Shown piece after piece: positions 11,035 to 21,312 of a stretch of 64,000 nt of DNA. Both the position numbers and the translations under genes were made by a program. The notes below the pieces were generated by a model. It made no database searches. It worked only from the letters and a program-made list of their open reading frames with translations, and had not been told where the DNA came from. Source of the DNA: Plazaster borealis (Eukaryota > Echinodermata > Asteroidea > Forcipulatida > Labidiasteridae); contig CM037474.1 in NCBI GenBank assembly GCA_021014325.1, positions 6,365,130-6,429,129 of the forward strand, given 5' to 3'. Within the stretch, counting starts at the first letter, position 1, and every line of letters begins with the position of its first letter.

Positions 11035-11260
11035 GTAGCTCTGTACATATGCAGAAGAAGTAACTATAACTAGTAAACTTCGGGGTACAACCATTTGAAA
11101 TCTCGTTTGGGTGAGTGTTGGCCCCGAAAAGAGCCGGTGTGAGTCAACGCTCCTCCCAAAAGTATAGTTTACTCACAATGGTTGTACCCGCAAGTTCACT
11201 AGTTATAGTTACTTCTAAAGGCCATAACCGCAAGTTTACTAGTTATAGTTACTTCTAAAG

Positions 11261-11472
11261 GCCATGTCACACAGGGCAACTTTCCCAGGCAACTTGGAGG
11301 CAACCACTAGCACTGCATGCGAATAGGAACACTTGATCATCACAAAAGACAATCTTCTAGCTGTAAAATACCATCCCCAAGAAAATAATGAGAAAACTGA
11401 AGTGTGAATGAATTTTCTTATTGGGAGATTGCCTGGAACTGGTTGCCTGTGACTCGTGTGACATGGCCTTTA
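11261..11472 (-). repeat. GGCAACCAG dispersed repeat, copy 2 (inverted)
   Basis: Reverse-oriented relative of the block at 1685; contains TGCCTGGAACTGGTTGCCTG and begins and ends with AAAGGCCATGTCACAC-type sequence. Confidence 0.6.
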
Positions 11473-11548
11473 GTTTCCACACCATGCAAAGCTTCAAACA
11501 TCTTTGCCCGTTCAGCTCGATGTTCTTGTATAACAGTAAAGTTAGTTT

Positions 11549-11852
11549 GATATTGGACATTGGACATTCACACAGGTTTGTACAGCGAATGTCTACCTTT
11601 CACATCGATATTGGACATTGGACATTCACATAGGTTTGTACAGTGAATGTCTACCATGCACTTCGGTATTGGACATTGGACATTCACTAAGGTTTGTACA
11701 GCGAATGTCTACCTTTCACATCGATATTGGACATTGGAAATTCACATAGGTTTGTACAGTGAATGTCTACCTTTCACATCGATATTGGACATTGGACATT
11801 CGCTAATGTTTGTACAGCGAATGTCTACCTTGCACTTCGGTATTGGACATAT
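11549..11852 (+). repeat. 58-bp minisatellite, array 1 (about five to six units)
   Basis: Tandem units containing ATATTGGACATTGGACATTC, then CATAGGTTTGTACAGCGAAT and GTCTACCTTTCACATCG. The same unit forms a second array at 18672-18908. Open frames across it are artefacts of the repeat. Confidence 0.9.
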
Positions 11853-12164
11853 ACCAAACCTAATACAGACAAACCATTACGTCCAACAAATTATGTACGA
11901 CAGACCTCTATCTTCAACTCTATATACGGACTTGTTCCACCATAATGGTTTGTCAGACAGAATGATCTCTTCTCACCTTCCATAATTGAAGAAGTCAATC
12001 CAATTGATATATTTTGTGTGACACACACTAATTTTTGTTATGTTACAGGCAAACTTTCGAAGGCGAATGCGCCGTTCCAAATTTGTTATGAAAAGGTCAG
12101 AAGTATCAAATCAAGGCACAAAATAGTGACTTGTAAAAAGCGTGACGAAGGAGTTTACTACAAA

Positions 12165-12250
12165 TAAATAGAATAAATAGCAAGACAAGTACTCAAGAAC
12201 AAATCTACACAGCAAAGTAGATATATACACATGGTGTTGCCGTAAACTGA
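12165..12250 (+). repeat. Fragment of the 9700-9995 element
   Basis: AACAAATCTACACAGCAAAG and following TAGATATATACACATGGTGT match the right part of the element at 9700-9995 and the inverted copy at 60423-60720. Confidence 0.5.
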
Positions 12251-12417
12251 ATATACATTGATACCCCACCATGCAATGCATCAAAACCCATTGATGAGTT
12301 TACACCTAAACATAAATAATCAAAGCTTTTCGACTGTTCTTGTATCTGTTCTTTATAACTAACATTTTGAGTATTTTCATCCAAATGTTTTTATGACTTT
12401 GGGAAGTGGGCCTCTAC

Positions 12418-12642
12418 GGAGCCCCTAAAGGGACATTGATAAAAACAATTCACGTGGCGAGAAATAATGTTGAGTTCTTTATTCCGTGCACTCGAAATAA
12501 TTTTGTGCGCTCGAAATCATTTCAAGCGCTCGAAATAAATGATTTCGAGCGCACGAAATAATTCATTTCGAGTGCACGAAATAAAGAACTCAAATTATTT
12601 CTTGGCACGTCAATTTTTTTTCATCATCCCTTTAGGGGCTCC
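12418..12642. repeat. Palindromic element, GGAGCCCCTAAAGGGA termini
   Basis: Ends are complementary (GGAGCCCCTAAAGGGA / TCCCTTTAGGGGCTCC). The centre repeats CTCGAAATAA and its complement TTATTTCGAG. It lies about 95 bases beyond the stop codon of the minus-strand Ig receptor and offers an AATAAA on that strand near 12480. Confidence 0.85.
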
Positions 12643-12735
12643 ATAGGCCTAAGAAAAGTAAAAAGAATTCCATACTTATGCAACAAATCTTGAAGTGACT
12701 CAGTGAGTTCAGTTTGTTTGGACCCCATTAAGCTT

Positions 12736-14619
12736 TTAAACATAAGTCTGTAAACCTTCGTACTCATCTTCCTTTACGTCGTATCTCAAGGTGTCATCCC
12801 AATCATTATGGATTGATGCATGTTCTTGACTCTGTGCATCAATCCCTACGTCACTCAATTCACTAGGGGTGAGTCTACCGAAAGACCGCTCCTCGTTATG
12901 CGATACGTTATCGGTGTCCTGCTCGACTCCGTAGCGGTCGAAATCGGGTTGTGGGTATCGTGTATTTTCGTCGTCATTACCTCCGTCATATGCATCGTTG
13001 TTGTAGTCGTAAAGGGTGTTCAACACGTTTTTGTCGTCGATATTTTGGTATCGATTCTGAATGGGTTCGATAGAGTATGGATACTTGTCACGCCTTGAAG
13101 AAGTTCCTTGCTTTATAGGAGAATCTCCTCTCCCTGGATGTTTATCCTCTCTGTGAATGTCCATGAATTCATGAGGCTCGTGATTTCCTTCACGAGCTGA
13201 GCTTCCAGTGTTATGTTCTTCGTGTCGAGTATGTGGATCTCTCTGTCGAACTGGTGGGTAATGATCATTAACACGAGCAACCTTCACACCTTGGTGTTGT
13301 GAAGGTTTCTTGTGAGATGGTGCTGCGTCGTTGGGTTTCTTTGCTACCCTTTCAGCTTGCAAGACAGCCGGAGGAGACTCCTTATTCCGCACCTCTCGGA
13401 AGTACCACATACAGATCATAAGAACCATGATGAAGACGAGCAACGCTGCGAATAACGAACCTATAATGACTGCACTATAGTCCTCTGGTGGTGTTGGTTC
13501 AGTAGTCCACGCCTTTGTACTCCTATTAGGGGGTTGGGTTGGTAGATCACCTGTATTGATTGTTTGAATGGTTACTATAGCAACCCCCTGGATGCCATCA
13601 TTATCAATCGCGACATACTTGATGCTCGCACCCCCATCCTCCTCCTCTATATCCCGTAACGTGAACTCATTTCCTTCTACTCTGTAGCGATCTGTCGCAT
13701 TCTGCAGCTCCTCGGACACTGTCCAGAATGTTCTGTTGATAGCTGACGTCACTGTAGTAGCGAAGGAGGTAAACACAACCGTACTTCCCACAATAACAAA
13801 CCCATTCTGGTTATTGTAGTTTATTGCCACCGTAGGCTCCGAGACGATGTCAAATGAACCCACAACGCAGCTCCTGTTTAGGTCATTCGTCGATGGGCGT
13901 GTCAAATTGCAGGCAAACACCATCCCTTCATAGTCTAATGAAAGGGTGAAAGTGACTTCCGAGAACGTAAATTCACTGTCCGACGAGGTCTCTGACGCCA
14001 GATGATGACCATCTCTTTCCCAGGACAAGTTGACGGGCGGCTCACCGACCTCCGATTGGCACAGCATGACAACAGTCTCCCCAAGGTAAATCCGCAACCT
14101 CCCATGACGTGTGATGCTAACCCCATCCTTTATCAAGCTGCTACAGTTCGGATAGACATCCCCAGGAACATACCTGACTGTAAACTCTGCGATGTTGGAT
14201 ACCAAAACGATGTCACTCTCTGCACACTTAGCATCGGTCAAATTCCTCCCACAAACCACGAAAGAGAACCACGCTGTGTCGAGCCGGTTTGGATTGGTTA
14301 ACCTGAGAGAAAACCGTATGCTGTCTGGTAACACCACCTCTCGTGTTATCACGTAGTTATCAGCATCAAGACCAAGTGACTCGAACACACCATCCCGTTT
14401 AACTGTCTCATCTGCGATTAGAATTCCCTGTCTTCTTATAGCAACGATCTGGGTACGAACATCCATACTGCTGACTTGAAAGACTAACGGGGTAAACGAG
14501 TCGGGTTCCCCCTCGTCACCCTCCGAGCTAACTGGTTGGATCGTGATGCTCTGCCCGTCAATTAGTGATTTCATCCCCAGAACAATTATGATCTGCCAAC
14601 AAATACGTGTAGCCACCAT
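12736..14619 (-). CDS. Intronless Ig-superfamily transmembrane receptor, 627 aa
   Basis: Single reading frame; I start at the ATG at 14619, which directly precedes the signal-peptide-like MVATRICWQIIIVLGMKSLI. Three Ig-like segments (about 25-150, 158-260, 262-352), a Thr/Pro stalk, a membrane segment near 383-405 (IIGSLFAALLVFIMVLMICM) and a 220-residue cytoplasmic tail. Ig2 keeps its canonical Cys187/Cys237 pair. Ig1 has Phe at both canonical positions (47 and 120) but keeps the extra pair VVC...C (123, 132). Ig3 has Ser285 and Tyr335 instead of Cys. The tail has YDYNNDAYD (537-545), YEGL (620-623) and ends QTYV, a class I PDZ ligand pattern. Linker VRYVPGDVYPNC and the LGLDADNY motif are shared with the 341- and 747-aa paralogues nearby. 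A cell-surface recognition or adhesion role is inference; ligand unknown. Confidence 0.85.
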   Translation of the reverse strand: MVATRICWQIIIVLGMKSLIDGQSITIQPVSSEGDEGEPDSFTPLVFQVSSMDVRTQIVAIRRQGILIADETVKRDGVFESLGLDADNYVITREVVLPDSIRFSLRLTNPNRLDTAWFSFVVCGRNLTDAKCAESDIVLVSNIAEFTVRYVPGDVYPNCSSLIKDGVSITRHGRLRIYLGETVVMLCQSEVGEPPVNLSWERDGHHLASETSSDSEFTFSEVTFTLSLDYEGMVFACNLTRPSTNDLNRSCVVGSFDIVSEPTVAINYNNQNGFVIVGSTVVFTSFATTVTSAINRTFWTVSEELQNATDRYRVEGNEFTLRDIEEEDGGASIKYVAIDNDGIQGVAIVTIQTINTGDLPTQPPNRSTKAWTTEPTPPEDYSAVIIGSLFAALLVFIMVLMICMWYFREVRNKESPPAVLQAERVAKKPNDAAPSHKKPSQHQGVKVARVNDHYPPVRQRDPHTRHEEHNTGSSAREGNHEPHEFMDIHREDKHPGRGDSPIKQGTSSRRDKYPYSIEPIQNRYQNIDDKNVLNTLYDYNNDAYDGGNDDENTRYPQPDFDRYGVEQDTDNVSHNEERSFGRLTPSELSDVGIDAQSQEHASIHNDWDDTLRYDVKEDEYEGLQTYV

Positions 14620-14964
14620 TGCTACCAAATTGCTTTTTACGGTTTACGGGAGTTAGTCCAACTGATGATCCTAGGATGACAAAATATGTCATTTACAGGG
14701 GGAAACTGTGCTGGGAAGTAACATGAAAACCAAACAACGCGGTTTGACAACACGATCTTAGGCTTCCCTTACCCTGTGTAAATATTACCGGCATTCAATA
14801 ATTTATTATGATAATCATTTGGAATTGTCAAATAAACATAAAGTACCGGTGCGGGGGCAAAGTAAAGAGGAATAGCAACGACAGAAGAGTCGTTATTTAT
14901 TGCTAAACACACTGACATTAGGAGTTGAAATTACCCTTTAATGTCTAGTCGCAATTATTAATGT

Positions 14965-15118
14965 ATGGCCCTTTTCGAAACCACGGCTCGTGATTGAGCT
15001 TGGGCTCAGGTTCTGTCAGTTATTTAGAAAACGTGTGCTTTCCTTATGGGGCTTCAAAAAGGCAGACAGAGCCCAAGTCAAAGCCGGAGCCCAAACCTTG
15101 GTTTCGAAAACGGCCTAT
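14965..15118. repeat. CCGTTTTCGAAACC inverted-repeat element
   Basis: Left end CCCTTTTCGAAACCACGGCT is complementary to the right end CCTTGGTTTCGAAAACGGCC, with GAGCTTGGGCTC/GAGCCCAA words inside. A related copy is at 63455-63585 and a fragment near 28247-28310. Confidence 0.65.
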
Positions 15119-15679
15119 GTCTACAATATTGATGAAATGCAAATACCAAAAAAAAAAGAATTTTGAATATAGATGGCAATTCACTGTACAAGCAACATAA
15201 GTAACAATTTCTATAATAATGTTTAATGAAATTGGTAACTGTTTTGTTGATTTTTAATCTAAAACCTCAGCATGGAATTTCAACTGATACCATTTATCTG
15301 CGACGTCATTGTTGTGAAAAACGCATCCTGATTCAATTGCATAAAGAAAGGGGTTTGTAATTTTGTTCTCAATATACTCTGCTTTCCAAAAGGTCATCAT
15401 CCAAAACTTAGCAAGTTTTGCCAATACTTGTCTTTCTCGGATTAATGTATTATAAGTATGTTTTCCAAAATAATTGTTTTGAATCTTTCGGATATTTTAA
15501 CGGTAGGGTCATATTTTGGTCATGAAAGCGAAGCTATTATATGCAATGTTTTCCGAAAGCCTACTTGTGATAAAGATGGTAATGGTAGTAAGCATCTTGA
15601 GAAATTGTTGCGTCTGAATTTGCCCATTGATTATAAATCAATAAAAGTATGTCGACAAAGATCGCCCTCCTGCAGCTTT

Positions 15680-15945
15680 TGGAGATTCAAATTTCTGTGG
15701 TGTTCGTCTGTGACTTCTGCGGTCAGAGATGCGGTTGCTACCCGCTGGCACCTCGCTAAATTTGGATGGATTCGACGTTCTTGATGAAAATACCATGACA
15801 GTTTTTTGCTGTTTTCTCATCAACAAGTAGACACTGTATTCAGCTGAAACTTTCACGGGTGACTCTTATTGTATCTTTCTTGATAATTTGGCTCAAATCA
15901 ATCATCATTACGTTGACAAAAACCTATCTGTGCCCCTACCTTTAA
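15680..15945 (+). repeat. Dispersed repeat shared with 59.4-59.9 kb
   Basis: CACCTCGCTAAATTTGGATG, ATACCATGACAG, GTATTCAGCTGAAA and CATTACGTTGACAAAAACC recur in the same order at 59400-59900, where an extra block of about 280 bp interrupts it. Family unknown. Confidence 0.55.
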
Positions 15946-16698
15946 GGGGGGAAAACGTACGATTGCGCTTTTTGGTACTTGCCCATAAAATTTCAAAATC
16001 GAAACATAAATTACATGAATGGCCCAGTTATAAAGCACCTGTTTCTTATAAATATGTCACTTTTTTATTGGAAACAACTTGTAAATATAGGTTACAATTT
16101 TCACACTAATAAAAAGACAATTCTGCAACGTGTTCCCCCACAGGGATAGAGATATTTAATCGACCAAAGGTCCTGATAACGCGAACATGGTTTATTCACG
16201 GGGGGCCCAGCGTGAGCTAAATTGATTTTCAGAATCTATCCCAACTGGGCGTGCTACAACGAGCCTTGACGCCTCGTGCCGGAGTCGCCACTAAACCGAG
16301 CGTGTTCGCTTTTGTAATTGTCACCGTGGCAACCGTGGGTTGTCTGACATGCCCATCAATCCAGCGCTGAATAGTACAAACACAGTTTGTTCTGAAATGT
16401 TGTAGAGAGGTAATCAGTAATCATAACGCATACATTGAAGCAGTTCATCGGTCATGCTGTCTGATCCAAACGAACTCTATTGAACAGAAAATAAACATTG
16501 ATAGCTTTTATGTGTTGTTCATGAAATCAACTGAATTGAAAAGTAAAGGTTGCTTTTTTTACATAATGACGTTTATTGCCGTCTAGGTATTAATAATGTG
16601 AACATCGTTTGCTGTAAAATCAGCCTGGAGGCTGAAGTTCGTTTTCACAAATCATTGGTGTATGTCTGACTTTACGTGGACCAAAGGAAAGCTTTAAA

Positions 16699-17724
16699 AT
16701 GGCTCAACTTGTGTGTGTTACTCTGTTCCTACTGATGAGTTCAATACCTGATGCGTTTGCTCAAATGTCCATCGTAAGACAACCTGTTGATGTTACTGTG
16801 ATGGAGGGAGACGGTCTAGCCACAATTAGTTGTGAATTTGTCGACGTAAACGAAATAGACCAGGTTGTTTCATTCCGGCGAGGGGACGATATCATTACTG
16901 ACGAGCTTGGTATCCGTTCCAGTGAACTACAACGACTGGGTCTTGAAGTCGACAACTACAGCATCAAACGTAAAATCAACGTGGGGACATTTGCTAGGTC
17001 TTATGACCTTTCTATCAAGTCGCCAACCAGGAACGACACCAGCGACTACCAGTGTGTCGTATGCAGTCGGGATACCACCACTACCATGTGTTCTGGTGAT
17101 ATTGTCCTGTCGTCTGAGGTAGCCAGCCTTACTGTACAATATTTACCTGGTGATCCCTATCCTATCTGCACTGTACCATCCACCGCGGTTGAATCCAACA
17201 CCAGCTACATTGATGTCCAAGAAGGCACAGCCGTGGAAATCATATGTTCATCAGAAACCGGCAGTCCCCAGGTTGAGCTTGCTTGGACACAACATGGAGC
17301 TACGGTCAAAGGTCACCATCAATTTACAACCGTTACAAACAGGCTAACTGAATTGAGATTGATGTTCACGCCAACCATGCAGGATAATGGAACAATTTTG
17401 ACTTGCACTTTAACGAGTGCTGCTTTTGAGGATGACGCGAGGAACTGCAGCACGCTCCCACTGGTTGTTTCCGCTGATGGGAGCAAGGGCCCAGGGGGAT
17501 CTTCGGGTTTGGATGGACTAAGCAGAACTATCATTATCATTGTCATCCTTGTCTTGGTCATTGTCATTCTAATTGTCGCTATTGTCATCGTCTATGTGAC
17601 GAAGAGGAAGAAGAGAGATCGGGGCTCGTCACGAGGTCACAATATTGAGTACCAACCTGCTGAAACCATAGATACTGATAGAGACGGCGCCGGTCAAATC
17701 AAAATAGAGCAGAGGGGTGAATAG
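16699..17724 (+). CDS. Intronless Ig-superfamily transmembrane receptor, 341 aa, short tail
   Basis: Single frame with a good start context (AAAATGG). Signal peptide 1-21 (MAQLVCVTLFLLMSSIPDAF). Ig1, about 23-147, has canonical Cys45/Cys119 plus the extra pair Cys122/Cys131 (CVVCSRDTTTTMC). The linker VQYLPGDPYPIC leads into Ig2, about 157-258, with Cys183/Cys236 and a further Cys157/Cys250. A Gly/Ser stalk precedes a strongly hydrophobic helix (about 277-300, Ile/Val rich) and a 41-residue basic-then-acidic tail. It lacks the third Ig segment, the YDYxNDAY motif and the PDZ-type end of its two larger paralogues at 12736-14619 and 30734-32977. Its short tail suggests it signals differently or not at all (inference). 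Transcribed divergently from the 627-aa gene. Confidence 0.87.
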   Translation: MAQLVCVTLFLLMSSIPDAFAQMSIVRQPVDVTVMEGDGLATISCEFVDVNEIDQVVSFRRGDDIITDELGIRSSELQRLGLEVDNYSIKRKINVGTFARSYDLSIKSPTRNDTSDYQCVVCSRDTTTTMCSGDIVLSSEVASLTVQYLPGDPYPICTVPSTAVESNTSYIDVQEGTAVEIICSSETGSPQVELAWTQHGATVKGHHQFTTVTNRLTELRLMFTPTMQDNGTILTCTLTSAAFEDDARNCSTLPLVVSADGSKGPGGSSGLDGLSRTIIIIVILVLVIVILIVAIVIVYVTKRKKRDRGSSRGHNIEYQPAETIDTDRDGAGQIKIEQRGE

Positions 17725-17767
17725 CTGTATCAAACAATTACACTGTAACAATCAGTGATATACTATA

Positions 17768-18340
17768 GGGCCAAGTTCATAGAGCTGTTTAAGCACAAAT
17801 AGTAGCTATTAGCACAACAAAATTAGTCCTTTTTAATACCAGAATAAGGTTAACAGCCAAAATACCATGCCACATTCTGTGACTGGCATCCTGCTTATTG
17901 TTGCTTAGCAGAAAATCTTTAAGCAGGTTCAATCTTTATGGCGTGTCGTGGCCGAGCGGTTTAGTGCATCGGACTCAAGTCCTGGTTGCTGAGTCATCAG
18001 GGTGTGGGTTCGAATCCCGGTCTTGACACTTGTGTCCTTGAGCAAGACACTTAACTATAACTGCTTCTTATCACCCAGGGGTAAATGGGTACCTGTGAGG
18101 GCAGAGATGGTTCTTGTGATTGATTTAGCTTCGTGCGCTACAAACTTGGCAGCACAGGCTGTATACTCCCCAGTGAGCTGATGAGATGGTTTATTAAGGA
18201 AGGAAATATATGGCCCAGTGACCAGGGGGTGATAATGTTTGAAGCGCAATGATCATTCTTTGGAATTGCTCTATATAAGAGTCATTATAATAATATTATT
18301 AAGCACCAATTTCTGCTTGAACAGCTCTGAAAGTTGGCCC
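17768..18340. mobile_element. GGGCCCAATTTCATAG element, copy 2, split by a SINE
   Basis: Left part 17768-17940 begins GGGCCAAGTTCATAGAGCTG; right part 18300-18340 ends GAACAGCTCTGAAAGTTGGCCC. The two parts are mutually complementary as in copies 1 and 3, and the intervening 360 bp is the tRNA-derived SINE. Confidence 0.7.
17941..18299 (+). mobile_element. tRNA-Leu-like SINE, copy 1
   Basis: The head GTGTCGTGGCCGAGCGG carries an RNA polymerase III A-box; GGGTTCGAATCCCGG is the B-box; GACTCAAGTC resembles a Leu anticodon region. GTGTC and GACAC could still pair as an acceptor stem. The body CCTTGAGCAAGACACTTAAC follows. It sits inside a GGGCCC element, so it inserted later. Not a functional tRNA gene: it is extended and repeated. 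Confidence 0.85.
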
Positions 18341-18671
18341 TGATGACTGTGTTAACACCCTTGTACAATCTTCTAATGGGTTTGACTGAAGCCCCCACCC
18401 CCACCCCGACTCAAACCCCGTATGTCTATGTTCTCTTTTTGCACCATTTTAAACAAAATTTGTATAACGGACTCCATAAGCCCAGATAGGTACAAGAGCA
18501 CCCCCACCCCCACACCCCCACCCCCGTCCCACCGTAAGGAACTCCCACCGGTTTTGTATGTCAGACTATTTACCATATATTGTATTATCTCTAACATTTA
18601 GTCGTGCATAAACTATATGCACAGGGTTCTCTCTGAATGGTTCTCTAAAGATGACAGTAATTAAGTTAGTT

Positions 18672-18908
18672 TGATATTGGACATACGACATTCACATAGG
18701 TTGGTACAGCGAATGTCAATGTTGATTTTTCGATATTGGACATTGGACATTCACATAGGTTTGTACAGCGAATGCCTACCTTGCACATCGATATTGGACA
18801 TTGGACATTCACATAGGTTTGTACAGTGAATGTCTACCTTGCACATCGATATTGGACATTGTACATTCACACAGGTTTGTACAGCGAATGTCTACCTTGT
18901 ACATCGAT
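18672..18908 (+). repeat. 58-bp minisatellite, array 2 (about four units)
   Basis: Same unit as at 11549-11852 (ATTGGACATTCACATAGG, TTTGTACAGCGAATGTCTAC). It is flanked by unrelated sequence, so two arrays of one unit lie about 7 kb apart. Confidence 0.88.
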
Positions 18909-19084
18909 ATAATCAAAATAGGTGGTCATGCGTCCAAGAGTACGAAAGCCTGTTGGTGACATTACTATATTATTTCAAGACGAGTTACATTTATTTAGAG
19001 CAGTTATTATATTTTTGTTTACGGTTTGGGTTACCCTGGCTGATTAAGATAGTGGAAATCGAACAGCTGCTTAAAAAATGAAAA

Positions 19085-19305
19085 TAAAATTAACTGCTCT
19101 CGAAAATAATAGTAACTGCTTTTAAAAATTAAATAACTGCTCTTGAAAGAAGAAAATAACTGTTCTTGAAAATAAAAATAACTGCTTTTGAAAATAAAAA
19201 TACCTGCTTTTGAAAATAAAAATTACTGCTTTTGAAAAAATAAAATAAGTGCTCTTGAAAATAAAAATAATTGCTTTTGAAAATAAAAATAACCCCTCTT
19301 CAAAA
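19085..19305. repeat. Degenerate tandem repeat AAATAACTGCTTTTGAAAATA
   Basis: About nine units of 22-25 bp with alternating CTGCTTTTGAAAATA and CTGCTCTTGAAAATA. Flanks at 18930 (AGGTGGTCATGCGTCCAAGAGTAC) and 19330 (GTACTCTTGGACACGTGACCACCT) are complementary, so the array sits between an inverted repeat. Confidence 0.8.
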
Positions 19306-20198
19306 TAATGTAATGCATTAACAGGCTTTTGTACTCTTGGACACGTGACCACCTATTCTAATTATTATTATTACTGGATAAATTTGTGAGATTTTTGTAT
19401 AAACTAGAGTGCCAGAGTTATGCTCAATTGCCATAAACATGATTTAGCATTAAGAATGACTTATTGCCCACCCCGTACTTCAACGTCCTCGTTGAAATTT
19501 GTTTTAGTTACACAACATTTTGTCGTGTATAATAATTACTTGAAGCCGCTTCGCATTGTGGTTTTTGGTTTGTGATACGTAGGCCTACTTTAGAATGCAT
19601 GCTTTTTTTGTTGGGAAAAAAAACACCATTATTGCACTATTTCAAAATGCTGTACATAGAAGTCTTGCTTGCAATCAGAAAACCGTTTATGTAGAGACTG
19701 TTCTTCAGGTAACATGACTCAAACTTTTAATATTGAGTGAGCTTTTGATTACTAATTAACAAAATAAATGTAATTTAGCAATTACTATAAATGAGTCCAC
19801 ATCTGTGATACATTTTGTGTTAATTGCATTCATAGAATCCATGAGATTGTCAAGATATGCTAAAAAGCAAAGAGTGAACTTTTCTTTGTTTGTGACATTA
19901 ATTAAGAGTGATTTATGCATAGTAATTCAAACCGTATTGTACGATACATGATGGATATGGAATAGGAGTATCGCGTGCTACATAAGATGTTTGGTCTGTC
20001 TTCCTAATCTTGGTCCCCTCGTCTCAGAGTGTTCCACCCCCCCCCCCCCCGCGCCCTTCCTGTTGTCTCAACCGTTCAATACAGTCTGTTGATCACACCC
20101 AGATGAAACAAAACTGATGTTTGAAGGACAAGTAGTCTGGTACTACTGTGTAATGCTCTTATGTTGAGTACAGGTACCATACCAGGAATTTTGACACA

Positions 20199-20333
20199 GG
20201 CCGTATCTGAATTGGCGGCTACGGCTACGACTGTTGCTAAGGGTGTTGTTAAGGATGTTCTATACTTCAACGCACGATGACGCGGCGATCCAGCCGTAGC
20301 CGTAGAGCTGTAGCCGCCAATTCGGACTCGGCC
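20199..20333. repeat. Inverted-repeat element with GCCGCCAATTC termini
   Basis: GGCCGTATCTGAATTGGCGG...CTACGGCTACG at the left is complementary to CCGTAGCCG...TAGCCGCCAATTCGGAC at the right. A G+C-rich island in AT-rich DNA, without coding capacity. Confidence 0.75.
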
Positions 20334-20364
20334 CACGAGCTGTATAAAATATTGGCATAACGTC

Positions 20365-20531
20365 TACACTGAAAAAACTACACCACAGGGTGCTAAAATA
20401 ACACCAATGTAATTGTGTTGGTAGAAATTAGTGTTATTTTAACACCCTATGATGTAAATGTTGATTTTTTTGTATATATTATGTGACAACACCCATGGTG
20501 TCAATTTTAACACCCCAGTTTTTGTAGTGTA
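20365..20531. mobile_element. TACACTG...AACACC inverted-repeat element, copy 1
   Basis: Starts TACACTGAAAAAACTACACC and ends TTTTTGTAGTGTA, with internal AACACC/GGTGTT words. A larger copy is at 21313-21529. Confidence 0.7.
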
Positions 20532-21312
20532 CATGCATAATAAGTGAAAATAAATGATTTGAGCTTGAACAATGTGTTGTTCTTTCTAAGCCAAAATCGT
20601 CAAATTAATGCTAACTAATATGTTATTGATCTGTACGAGTTTGTAATGGCCTCCCGTTTCCACCTTAGCAGAGTTGTTCTCAAAGGCTTATATTTGATAC
20701 AAAGTTGACCTATAATTTGGAAAACAAGCCACTTATACCATGACTGTCTTTTTTCCTCTTTTTGTAGACTTTTATCTTGAGTAGCCATCTTTATTACCTC
20801 AACTTAAACGATGAAACAAAAACTGAGGTTTGAAGGACAAATAGTCTGGTACTACTGTGTAATATGCTATTGTTGAGTGCAGGTACCATGCAAGGAATTT
20901 TGACATAGCTTAGGCATTGATCCTTAAAAGATCACCCCATGTCTCCTAGCCTCATAAAGACTCACTTTCTAAGAAACTTTGTGGCTTCATTTCCTTCACG
21001 GTGATGGAAAAATTTGGCACTGTTCGAAAACATTAGATAGGCAGAAAAAAAAGTTATATATAAAGCCAAGACGTCATTGTTGTTTCTGATAAAAACGGGA
21101 GGCTGTGAATAGGAGACTAGAATAACTTTACACGGGACGCAGTGTTGACGTGATCGCAATTTACGACTTCTTCAAACGCCAAAATACTCTGAACTTTTCT
21201 GGAACTTTGTGTGTTTAGGCTCACAGCAAAGGAAGGGTGACTATCAATTACTTATGAGGTAGGATTTTCCTCACATGTTCTTTTCTGCATGCGTACTCGG
21301 GTCCAGCTTATA

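Larger units (their letters stand above)
14620..16698. promoter_or_regulatory. Shared upstream region of two divergent Ig genes
   Basis: About 2.1 kb separates the start codons of the minus-strand 627-aa and plus-strand 341-aa Ig receptors, so their promoters must lie here. No clear TATA or CCAAT combination was identified. It also holds an inverted-repeat element (14965-15118) and a dispersed repeat (15680-15945), which limits the regulatory space. Confidence 0.3.
20101..20908. repeat. Pair of about 97-bp direct repeats flanking other elements
   Basis: 20101-20196 and 20812-20908 share ATGAAACAAAACTGA, GGACAAGTAGTCTGGTACTA and GTACAGGTACCAT in the same order and orientation. The first is followed immediately by a palindromic element (20199-20333). 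Confidence 0.7.

Noticed and set aside
15458..15784. 108-codon open frame as a gene
   Set aside because: It overlaps a dispersed repeat also found at 59.4 kb and has no recognisable domain.
17941..18020. Functional tRNA-Leu gene
   Set aside because: The head continues into a conserved SINE body and recurs at three other sites; the anticodon and variable arms are degraded.
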